DNA of 64,000 nt. Source: an uncultured Granulosicoccaceae bacterium (GTDB lineage: Bacteria > Pseudomonadota > Gammaproteobacteria > Granulosicoccales > Granulosicoccaceae). The notes below the pieces were generated by a model, which worked only from the letters and a program-made list of their open reading frames with translations, ran no database searches and had not been told where the DNA came from. Where the stretch lies: NCBI GenBank assembly GCA_937951345.1, contig CALFCF010000056.1, positions 1 to 64,000 on the forward strand. Direction: 5' to 3'. Below are positions 56,889 to 64,000 of this stretch, one piece after another (positions within the stretch are counted from its first letter, which is position 1; every line of letters starts with the position of its first letter). A program made the position numbers and the translations under genes.

Positions 56889-57761
56889 ATGAGTGACAGC
56901 GACAAAGAATCTAAACCGGCAAATTATCCGGCTGATTACCAACCCGCACGCGTGTGGACATGGGAAGAGCCAAGCGGCGGCACCTGGGCAAGCATTAACA
57001 AACCGGTATCAGGTGCTACCCATGAAAAGGAACTTCCGGTAGGCAAACACCCACTGCAACTCTACTCGCTGGCTACACCTAACGGCGTGAAAGTCACCGT
57101 TATGCTCGAAGAGCTGTTGGCACTTGGCCATACCGGTGCAGAGTATGATGCCTATTTGATCAAAATAGGAGAAGGCGATCAATTTGGTAGTGGCTTTGTT
57201 GAAGTTAACCCGAATTCCAAAATTCCAGCGCTTATGGATCATTCCGGTACTGAGCCGGTAAGAGTTTTTGAGTCTGCATCAATACTGTTATATCTGGCCG
57301 AGAAGTTCGGCGAATTTATACCAAACGAATCTGTTGCGAGAACACAGTGTATGAATTGGCTGTTCTGGCAAATGGGGAGCGCACCCTATCTTGGAGGCGG
57401 GTTCGGTCATTTCTATGCATATGCACCATTTAAAATCGAATATTGCATCGATCGCTTTACGATGGAAGTCAAACGCCAGCTTGATGTTCTTGATAAACAC
57501 CTGGAACGAAACACTTACATGGCCGGTGACATGTACACCATTGCTGATATCGCAATCTGGCCCTGGTACGGAAACCTGATGTTTAACAATTTGTACGATG
57601 CGTCTGAATTTCTGGACACTGCCAGTTACAAACATGTCAATCGCTGGGCTGAAGCGATAGCAGAACGACCCGCTGTAAAGCGCGGCAGACGGGTAAACAA
57701 GACCTGGGGTGAGGAAAACGAGCAGTTGGCAGAGCGCCACGATGCCAGTGATCTGGACTGA
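56889..57761 (+). CDS. yghU: YghU-type glutathione S-transferase / disulfide-bond reductase
   Basis: 290 residues, very close to E. coli YghU throughout: YQPARVWTWEEPSGG near the start, THEKELPVGKHPLQLYSLAT, then NPNSKIPALMDHSG and ADIAIWPWYGN. YghU is a Nu-class GST that binds two glutathiones and reduces disulfides. The N-terminal extension before the thioredoxin fold is typical of this class. ATG start. Confidence 0.95.
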   Translation: MSDSDKESKPANYPADYQPARVWTWEEPSGGTWASINKPVSGATHEKELPVGKHPLQLYSLATPNGVKVTVMLEELLALGHTGAEYDAYLIKIGEGDQFGSGFVEVNPNSKIPALMDHSGTEPVRVFESASILLYLAEKFGEFIPNESVARTQCMNWLFWQMGSAPYLGGGFGHFYAYAPFKIEYCIDRFTMEVKRQLDVLDKHLERNTYMAGDMYTIADIAIWPWYGNLMFNNLYDASEFLDTASYKHVNRWAEAIAERPAVKRGRRVNKTWGEENEQLAERHDASDLD

Positions 57762-58295
57762 TACAAAAGCTCAAATCGGAACATCATAGCAATCGCACAC
57801 ATACGATTCGGGATGGCGGCATCCGGCTGTGGTGGCCTCGAATCGGGCCAGCCCGCGCTACCCACCTTCACGGACGTTCTGAACGTGGCAGGGGGCAGGT
57901 GGTAGTTTCCGTCAAATTGGGCTATTTATTTGAATCACGTCATACCCGCAACAGAAAATGGCATCAAACAGCGTGATTTCTTGTAGTATCTACGCGGATA
58001 GACTATACGACTTCGTGGTAGTCCTATGTGATTACTCGATCAGCGAAACCGACTGACTTGCCTCGGCCGACTTGCCTGATTACAGTGACAAAAAACGTAA
58101 CCAGGATGGAACCAAGCATTGTTCACGACAATCTATACAAAAAATGTACTAGCATAAGCCGGAACAGTGCAGTAACACAGATGCAAAACAGGTTGTAGCG
58201 TATCCACGAACCTATGAAGCTTACTTAGTTTGCAAGCAAAAAATGCAAGTAATGACAAAAGAGATTGCAACAGGAAACCACACCTGCGCTAAGCC
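57762..58295. other. Intergenic region with small structured segments
   Basis: 534 bases with no supported gene. A GC-rich stretch at about 57810-57900 contains CCACCTTCACG facing CGTGGCAGGGGGCAGGTGG, a possible imperfect stem. A small hairpin lies at about 58002-58024 (GACTATACGA/TCGTGGTAGTC). GACTTGCCT occurs twice near 58050-58075. None matches a known RNA family. Confidence 0.35.
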
Positions 58296-58730
58296 ATGAT
58301 CGTTAGTGATGATTTACATGCACGCACTGATGACAAGAGTGCCGACGAGAATCGGGAAATCGATGCCGGTCAGCCTGTGGTCGATGGAAACAGGATAACT
58401 GCAGTAAGATCACGAGCTCCTTTGCCAGAAAACTCCTCAGCTAGTGGCGGTGTCTTTGCCAACAGCGACAATAACAACGTAACTAGTTCCACTACAGCAC
58501 AACCTCGCTCTTCAGACGAAACAGAAAAATCCACGAGCACATCTGCTGACCCGGTATTCAGCACCGAGAAATCATTTGCCGGCAGCTCACTACCTTCTGA
58601 GTCCGTTGAATACAAACAGCGACGTGATAGACAATATCAACATGGTCTAACCACACTATTGCGAGCAGTCATTCTGTTTGGCGGTTTGCTCGTTGCGTGG
58701 TTATTTTTGAATATTTTTGTCTGGAATTAA
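58296..58730 (+). CDS. Hypothetical tail-anchored protein
   Basis: 144 residues, not recognised. Residues 1-105 are disordered in appearance: rich in Ser, Thr, Asp, Asn and Glu, with no hydrophobic core (NSSASGGVFANSDNNNVTSS). A short basic-polar segment (EYKQRRDRQYQHG) leads into one C-terminal membrane helix, LLRAVILFGGLLVAWLFLNI at about 121-140. The protein would be anchored by its tail with the disordered part in the cytoplasm. It stands alone. It is less secure than its neighbours because the sequence is low in complexity. Confidence 0.5.
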   Translation: MIVSDDLHARTDDKSADENREIDAGQPVVDGNRITAVRSRAPLPENSSASGGVFANSDNNNVTSSTTAQPRSSDETEKSTSTSADPVFSTEKSFAGSSLPSESVEYKQRRDRQYQHGLTTLLRAVILFGGLLVAWLFLNIFVWN

Positions 58731-59338
58731 TTAATCGCACGGTCGGCCTGGTGCCGGAATTCCTAATCCGCTGATGTGATCGCGAAAAGTCAGGTTTTGT
58801 ATTTCTTCACCCACGTATTCTTGTACTTCAGTATTACATCGTTTGCGTACACTCAATATCCAAACGATTTAATTGGCATCGCTCGTTAACTAGCCTGCTC
58901 TATTCATGAAGGGTTCGCCACCAGAGTCAGGCTACCTAAGCAGGTCGCACGATTGAGCGAAATTCGTAGAAATCTACGGGTTGAGCTCAATCGAGTGAGC
59001 TGCGACGGCAGACTGGCACTGGGGGTGAAAAGAAAACAGTGTGCGAATACCCACAGCGACGCTAAAACTGCTTTTCTAACTGGAAATTGCTTAGTTTTCA
59101 TTGTCACTGTTTTCGCCTTCGTGAATAGAGCAGGCTAGCTGTAGCCTTCTGAATCCTTCGGCGCTCAGAATCTTTCGGCATTAACTGGGTATTTTGCAGC
59201 AACTCGGATGCGATCAGGTCTGGTTGGTTTGCTTGTTTGCCGGTCTGCAATAGAGTGTTACATCAAACATGCGCCATTGCGGTTCTACATAGCGGTTCTA
59301 ATAACCCACAAATAGCTAACCATTAACCGCCTACAGAT
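58731..59338. other. Intergenic region around the complete R2 element
   Basis: 608 bases. Apart from the R2 element at 58891-59137 I see no gene, RNA or terminator. Sequence on both sides is unremarkable. Confidence 0.5.
58891..59137. repeat. R2-family element, complete 247-bp copy with terminal inverted repeats
   Basis: Bounded by TAGCCTGCTCTATTCATGAA (58891-58910) and TTCGTGAATAGAGCAGGCTA (59118-59137), which are complementary at 19 of 20 positions. CTAG occurs at both outer edges. The interior has no transposase frame. On the minus strand a 67-codon frame (59107-58904) encodes KQFPVRKAVLASLWVFAHCF. Parts of the element occur at 1-148 and 32278-32412 and its fused ends at 8318-8347. It looks like a non-autonomous mobile element. 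Confidence 0.9.
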
Positions 59339-60982
59339 TTAACCTGAAACCAGCTTTAGCTCAAAGCCCGCGTTCTCCAGCCTGTCTGCTTCGTCCTCGA
59401 TATTAGCTGTTGTCAGCGGATGTTGTTCCAGCCATTCATCATCGACATGAAGTTTGATCTGTTCCGAATCGAAACTGTAACGTGTTATCGCATGCTCAGC
59501 ATCGTTGCGTGAGCGGTTGATCAATACCGACAAACGCAACAAAGCTGTCAGTTTAAGCAAACCTTCGCGTTCTGATTTGGGTAGCTCGTCAAACGGATCA
59601 ATTTCAAATTTGCGCCGGTGAAATCTGACCATTAATGACAACGCCGTCTGCTCTGACTGAGTAAAGCCCATCATGTCAGCATTGCTGAGCAAATAAGCTC
59701 CGTGTTTGTGATATTGCGTGTGCGCAACTGAAAATCCGATTTCATGCACACGTGCGGCCCAGCGCAATAAGTTGGCATCTTCTTCTGAGTCAAGCTGCCA
59801 CGGATTGCTGGCCAGAAAAAACAGTTTCATTGCGAAGTCTTCGACGCGTGTAGCTTGTGCCATGTCAACCTGAAACCGTTTGGCGATATTGTTGATCGTG
59901 TGACTTCGAATATCAGTGTGACGCGACTTGCCGATCATTTCGAAGATCAGCCCCTCGCGCAGCGCCACCTGTGACACGCTCATGTGCTTGACGCCAAGAA
60001 TCTTCATGATGCCCATCAGGATGCAGATGCCGCCGGCAATTACCTGAGCGCGGTCTTTGGAGATACTCTCTAGTTTGAGTTTCTCAATATCACCTGCCTT
60101 GATCATCAGTTTTTGCAACGACTTGAGACTCGACCATGAAATTTCACCGTCGCTTGATTCCAGGTCAAGCTCATGCAGAATTCTGGCGGTTGCTTTGATC
60201 GTGCCCGAGCATCCGAAAACAGTATCCCAGCCGGCCTGGGTAAACGATAGAGCGACAGGCTGAAGCTCCTGTTGTGCTTCAAGTGTTGCTTTGCGAAATT
60301 TCTCGCTTGTGAGCTTGCCTTCACTGAACCAGCGTTTCGTAAAACTGACGCAACCCATGTTTACGCTTTCCATCAACACGGGTGTTGTCCCTGTACCGGT
60401 AATCAATTCCGTACTGCCGCCTCCGATATCCATGACAAGACGTCCGACATTGTGATCGGGTTGCGTGTATGCAACTGATTCAAAAATAAGTCGTGCTTCT
60501 TCCCGTCCCGATATGATCTCGATACGTTTGCCCAGTATGTCGTAGGCTTTGTCAGCAAACTTTGAAGAATTGCGCGCACGCCTTAATGTGTTGGTACCGA
60601 CGACGCGTATGTTTGCACGAGGTATTTCACGAACACGCTCGGCGAATTGTCTGAGTGTATCGAGGGCGAGCTTCTCGGTTTTCGTTGTAATGCGTTTCTT
60701 GGAATCAAGCCCGGCGCCTAGCCTGACGGGCGTGCGCAGACTGTCGATCAGGCGAATCGCTCGACCTTCCGGTCGCGCTACCGCCATGTGGAAACTGTTT
60801 GAGCCCAGATCAATAGCCGCATAGGTCTGATCATCCGCTGCCGGATGAGTGTCTTCAGAAAAAGGTGAGTAGGTTGTGTTGAATGACAACAGGGTGCCTG
60901 ACGGTATCAGCTCTGTAGACACCTTTACCGGTTCAGCATCATCCTGAACGGGCGCGTTAGACACTATGGGTTTTTGCGTCAT
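59339..60982 (-). CDS. ppx: Ppx/GppA family phosphatase (exopolyphosphatase)
   Basis: 547 residues from ATG 60982, which overlaps the prmC stop as ATGA; a GTG at 61012 would extend it by ten residues. It cleaves phosphate from polyphosphate, or pppGpp if GppA-like. The ASKHA fold starts at TYAAIDLGSNSFHMAVARPE. The second phosphate-binding motif is LVMDIGGGSTELI. The C-terminal half is HD-like (WAARVHEIGFSVAHTQYHKH). Residues 1-50 form an extra polar N-terminus. Family members are about 500 residues. Confidence 0.92.
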   Translation of the reverse strand: MTQKPIVSNAPVQDDAEPVKVSTELIPSGTLLSFNTTYSPFSEDTHPAADDQTYAAIDLGSNSFHMAVARPEGRAIRLIDSLRTPVRLGAGLDSKKRITTKTEKLALDTLRQFAERVREIPRANIRVVGTNTLRRARNSSKFADKAYDILGKRIEIISGREEARLIFESVAYTQPDHNVGRLVMDIGGGSTELITGTGTTPVLMESVNMGCVSFTKRWFSEGKLTSEKFRKATLEAQQELQPVALSFTQAGWDTVFGCSGTIKATARILHELDLESSDGEISWSSLKSLQKLMIKAGDIEKLKLESISKDRAQVIAGGICILMGIMKILGVKHMSVSQVALREGLIFEMIGKSRHTDIRSHTINNIAKRFQVDMAQATRVEDFAMKLFFLASNPWQLDSEEDANLLRWAARVHEIGFSVAHTQYHKHGAYLLSNADMMGFTQSEQTALSLMVRFHRRKFEIDPFDELPKSEREGLLKLTALLRLSVLINRSRNDAEHAITRYSFDSEQIKLHVDDEWLEQHPLTTANIEDEADRLENAGFELKLVSG

Positions 60983-61974
60983 GTGTTGTCTGTGGCGGTG
61001 GATGTTATCCACAAACCGGTCGTGACTCGCTCAATACCTGCAAGATCCCGGTGCGTGTTAATGTAATTATAGCCACTGTTTTGCAGCAAGAGACGCACCG
61101 CTTCAGCCTGATCATACCCATGCTCCAGCGCTAACATGCCGTTGTGATAAAGAAACATTCTTGCGCCACTCGCTATTGTTTGCAGAGATTCAAGACCACT
61201 GACACCGCTAACCAGCGCATTGCGGGGTTCGAAGCGAATGGATTCGGTCAAATGAGGATCGTCTTCCGACAGATAGGGAGGGTTACTGATGATCAGATCA
61301 AATAACGGTGTCTGTCCTGTTTGATCTGACGTCAGGGCGCTTTTTGAATCCGCCAGCATCGTATAGATCGCTTCGAACCAATCGCTTTGCAGAAATTTGA
61401 TCCGTAGTTGTTTGTTCAGACTTGCTGAAACTTTATCGGCATTGGCTTGTGCAATGCTCAACGCATCTGAAGACACATCAGTGGCAAGTATGTTGGTTTG
61501 TGGTTGTTCGTTAGCCAGTGCGATTGCGATCGCACCACTGCCAGTGCCAAGCTCTAGTACATCGGCTGCGGGTAGATTGTGCAGGTAGTCTATTGCTGTT
61601 TCCACCAGCAACTCCGTCTCCGGGCGAGGGATCAACACATCGGATGAAACATCGAACGGCAATGACCAGAATTCCTGTTGTCCTGTGAGGTAGGCGAGCG
61701 GTTGTCCGGCAATACGCTCTTCGACAAGGTCGTTGAATGCCTTGATTTCATTCGAAGATAGCGTTGCATCCGGCCATGCATACAACGTGCTACGGCTTCG
61801 ACCGGTAACAAACTGAAGTAACACATCAACTTCCAACTGCGCGGTGCGTACATCACTGTCAGTAGAAGCGTCTGTTGATGCTACCGGTTGATCAACGGGG
61901 TCGAAAACAGAATGTGTCTGTGCTGCCAACAACCTGTGACGGGCGGTGGTTGCAATATCAGAAAGTTTCATCAA
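60979..61974 (-). CDS. prmC: Release factor N5-glutamine methyltransferase
   Basis: 331 residues. PrmC methylates the glutamine of the GGQ motif of release factors, including the product of the adjacent prfA. The SAM-binding motif ELGTGSGAIA is at 141-150 and the catalytic NPPY at 231-234. It is longer than the usual 280 or so because of inserts at about 25-45 and 207-225. It lies 73 bases after prfA on the same strand. Confidence 0.95.
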   Translation of the reverse strand: MMKLSDIATTARHRLLAAQTHSVFDPVDQPVASTDASTDSDVRTAQLEVDVLLQFVTGRSRSTLYAWPDATLSSNEIKAFNDLVEERIAGQPLAYLTGQQEFWSLPFDVSSDVLIPRPETELLVETAIDYLHNLPAADVLELGTGSGAIAIALANEQPQTNILATDVSSDALSIAQANADKVSASLNKQLRIKFLQSDWFEAIYTMLADSKSALTSDQTGQTPLFDLIISNPPYLSEDDPHLTESIRFEPRNALVSGVSGLESLQTIASGARMFLYHNGMLALEHGYDQAEAVRLLLQNSGYNYINTHRDLAGIERVTTGLWITSTATDNT

Positions 61975-62047
61975 CGTTGTCGGTTGAACGGATGAGCCAC
62001 CTAAAGGCGACAGAATAGAACAGCGTGGATAACAGTCAGAATTTCAA

Positions 62048-63127
62048 TTAACCCATCTCTGCGAGTAGTTCTGCCTGATGCTCTGAAATCAACGGGTTGA
62101 CAACCTGGGCGAGTTCACCTGCAACAATTTCATCTAACTTGTACAAGGTCAGATTGATTCTGTGGTCGGTCAATCGGCCCTGGGGAAAGTTGTAGGTCCG
62201 GATGCGCTCTGATCGATCGCCGCTACCGACTTGTAGTCGCCGTGATTCTGACAATTCTGCCTGCTGCGCACTGACCTGATCATTCATCAGACGCGCTTGC
62301 AGCAAAGACATCGCACGGGCGCGATTTTTATGTTGCGAGCGCTCATCCTGACATTCAACCACAATGCCGGTAGGCAGGTGGGTCAGACGTATGGCCGAAT
62401 CTGTTTTGTTAACGTGCTGTCCACCGGCGCCGGATGCGCGAAATGTATCAGTGCGGATGTCAGCCGGATTGATTTCGATTTCTTCAATCTCTTCGACTTC
62501 CGGCAGGATAGCAACGGTTGCCGCCGAGGTGTGAACACGCCCCTGAGATTCTGTTTCCGGCACGCGCTGAACGCGGTGTGCACCGGATTCGAACTTCATT
62601 TTTGAGAACACACCCTGGCCTGAAATTCTACAAACCACTTCTTTGTAACCGCCATGTTCACCCAGGCGTTCTGAGATAATTTCCGTTTGCCAGCGTTGCG
62701 TTTCTGCGAACCGCAGGTACATACGAAGCAGGTCACCGGCGAAGATTGCCGCCTCATCACCACCGGTTCCAGCGCGGATTTCGAGAAACACATTGGCCCG
62801 ATCCCGGGGATCTACCGGTAGCAGCAACAGTTGTAAGTCGTGCTCCAGCGATTCAATCGACGCATTGAGATCAACCAGCTCCTCTTCAGCCATAGCACGC
62901 ACTTCGGCATCCTGATCAGTTGCCATCTCTGCTGCGCTGTCCCGATCATCGACTGCCTGCATATAAGCAGCAAATGCTTTAACCACGGGCTCCAGATGAG
63001 CGTACTCCTTGGACAGATCGCGAAACCGATCTTGATCAGCCATGGTATCCGGCTCACCGAGCAGGGCGGCGATCTCCTCATGGCGCTCGCTTACGCCCTC
63101 AAGTCGTGATTTGATGGAATCTTTCAA
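62048..63127 (-). CDS. prfA: Peptide chain release factor 1
   Basis: 359 residues. RF1 ends translation at UAG and UAA. The GGQ motif is at 235-237 in [10 protein letters not shown]. The stop-codon-reading tripeptide, PAT in most RF1, reads P190-E191-T192 here, keeping the outer two residues. The sequence [20 protein letters not shown] is otherwise standard. In most Gammaproteobacteria hemA lies directly upstream; here it does not. Confidence 0.97.
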   Translation of the reverse strand: MKDSIKSRLEGVSERHEEIAALLGEPDTMADQDRFRDLSKEYAHLEPVVKAFAAYMQAVDDRDSAAEMATDQDAEVRAMAEEELVDLNASIESLEHDLQLLLLPVDPRDRANVFLEIRAGTGGDEAAIFAGDLLRMYLRFAETQRWQTEIISERLGEHGGYKEVVCRISGQGVFSKMKFESGAHRVQRVPETESQGRVHTSAATVAILPEVEEIEEIEINPADIRTDTFRASGAGGQHVNKTDSAIRLTHLPTGIVVECQDERSQHKNRARAMSLLQARLMNDQVSAQQAELSESRRLQVGSGDRSERIRTYNFPQGRLTDHRINLTLYKLDEIVAGELAQVVNPLISEHQAELLAEMG

Positions 63128-63669
63128 GTTACCAACGTCGCTCTTGTAATCAACGCATTATAGTAACTGAATGCAACACCGTTCCAGTCCGTAAAGTGTT
63201 TGCGAGTACCGGACCGGTGAAGGATCCAATAGGTGGAGAGGGTGTCATTTATCCTGAAGTGCGCCATGGTGGGCATTACTGGTATGGTTGGCTGCCTGAT
63301 AGCGCATTTTGTGACAGTTTCGAGGCATGGAAGCTGCGTCGCACTACACTTATAGCATTGGCCTGCAACAATGGTCGAATTGTACTGTCTTACGTCAGTA
63401 CAACTCTCAGTGTGAGCGAAGGCAGCTACTGAAATCGTTTGTACAAGCCGACGACGATTGCCTAACCACTCATGCATTAAGTTGCTCAGGTGGTGAGAGC
63501 TTTTAACTGATGCTACAAAAGTGATGCTAAAAGAGCGCGGTAACGCTGAAAACAGCTTGCACATCGCTTAGCGCAACGAGCTGAACAAAGCGCAAGATTG
63601 ACAGCACGCCGGAACGGCATGCTCGATTACGCCTGCAACGCCAGCAGGCTGGATAATAACGGGGTACTC
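63128..63669. other. Intergenic region where hemA is normally found
   Basis: 542 bases between prfA and a divergent TPR gene. Frames at 63196-63432 (+) and 63124-63564 (-) show no family resemblance, and no piece of glutamyl-tRNA reductase is recognisable. Promoters for both neighbours must lie here. GGGGT lies 5-9 bases before the TPR start codon. Confidence 0.45.
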
Positions 63670-64000
63670 ATGCAGCGACAGCAGCAAATCAGAAGTGATC
63701 GTAATCCGGTAGGCCGATTCGTCAGTCGGTCGCTGAATTCCGGGCGACTCCTGCCCTCAACGTTGTTGTTGCTGGCTGTAACCGGTTGCAGTGCGTTGCC
63801 GGTTGCCAATTCCCCAGCCTACGCATCTGACACTGACCATTCTGCACAACAGCGATTGAGCATCTCTGATCAATCACAACTGATGTACGAAATAATGATC
63901 GCCGAACTGGCCGGGCGTCGCGGCTATCTGGATATCGCCACCGAAGGTTACCGCTCAGCTTCGGTTCGCACGAACGACCCGCGTGTTGCAGAACGGGCCA
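63670..64000 (+). CDS. TPR-repeat lipoprotein, 5' part only
   Basis: 110 codons before the window ends; frame stays open. The start ATG at 63670 is preceded by GGGGT. A long basic N-region leads to a hydrophobic stretch ending in LLLAVTGCSAL, a lipobox-like site with the cysteine near residue 40. Then QLMYEIMIAELAGRRGYLDI and TNDPRVAERA match the opening of the TPR protein found between hemA and lolB in pseudomonads. Function is unknown; the family is thought to work at the outer membrane near lipoprotein or LPS genes. Confidence 0.75.
   Translation, partial: MQRQQQIRSDRNPVGRFVSRSLNSGRLLPSTLLLLAVTGCSALPVANSPAYASDTDHSAQQRLSISDQSQLMYEIMIAELAGRRGYLDIATEGYRSASVRTNDPRVAERA

Noticed and set aside
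56512-56892. 126-codon plus-strand frame before the GST gene
   Set aside because: No ribosome-binding site, no family, irregular composition, and it ends inside the GST start.
61005-61013. TTATCCACA, a perfect DnaA box
   Set aside because: A single isolated box at the 3' end of the prmC coding sequence with no other boxes near; expected by chance.
63196-63432. 78-codon plus-strand frame in the prfA-TPR gap
   Set aside because: No start signal, no family, no resemblance to hemA; probably non-coding.
1-64000. CRISPR arrays, rRNA genes, prophage or complete insertion sequences
   Set aside because: I looked for regularly spaced repeats, transposase and integrase motifs and ribosomal RNA segments and saw none.

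Overview
The window is one continuous chromosomal segment of a Gammaproteobacterium. The evidence is the housekeeping gene order: rpsT divergent from murJ-ribF-ileS-lspA-ispH; mrp divergent from metG; a full Rnf complex (rsxABC, rsxDGE); hemJ, rppH and dcd; priA followed by an ftsN-like gene; hrpA; hemH; and prfA-prmC-ppx next to a TPR lipoprotein gene of the kind found beside lolB. Base composition looks balanced and there is no phage, plasmid, CRISPR or large mobile block. I cannot name the genus from sequence alone.

Layout. 1-8350: two nested short repeats, rpsT, then a plus-strand cell-wall, flavin and translation block ending in ispH. 8380-12400: a minus-strand HDOD regulator, an Ig-repeat lipoprotein and a small outer-membrane barrel. 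12670-15600: hemJ, rppH, dcd, mrp. 15770-24020: metG and the Rnf electron-transport genes, interrupted by one antisense thioesterase gene, then a DUF1841 gene. 24100-32280: accessory metabolism and envelope genes (PhyH dioxygenase, AMP-forming ligase, a repetitive peptidoglycan-binding protein divergent from an L,D-transpeptidase, mazG, a LysE exporter). 32430-44300: minus-strand genes yfaZ-like, hrpA, ftsN-like, priA, then the three-subunit transhydrogenase pntAA-pntAB-pntB; the 530-base gap between pntB and priA looks like a replication origin or a DnaA-controlled promoter. 44790-55350: hemH, tRNA-Pro(CGG), an oxidoreductase divergent from a trimethylamine/histamine-dehydrogenase-like flavoenzyme, rimB-rimK, an unknown helical protein, an acyl-CoA ligase and anmK. 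55420-64000: a MipA/OmpV porin-like protein, a YghU-type GST, a tail-anchored unknown, ppx-prmC-prfA, and the start of a TPR lipoprotein gene that runs off the window.

Two families of short, transposase-free inverted-repeat elements are scattered through the window. Family R1 (about 143 bp, three copies plus one solo end) ends in AGGAACCTCTGATTTATT-type inverted repeats. Family R2 (247 bp when complete) ends in TAGCCTGCTCTATTCATGAA-type inverted repeats; it has one complete copy, two partial copies, and one 30-bp perfect palindrome made of the two ends fused. Several copies start on the stop codon of the preceding gene.

Most functional calls rest on recognised motifs and gene order read by eye; no database search was possible. 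The least certain parts are start codons of mrp, rsxD, priA and the ligase at 52420, the substrates of the accessory enzymes, and all regulatory sites.
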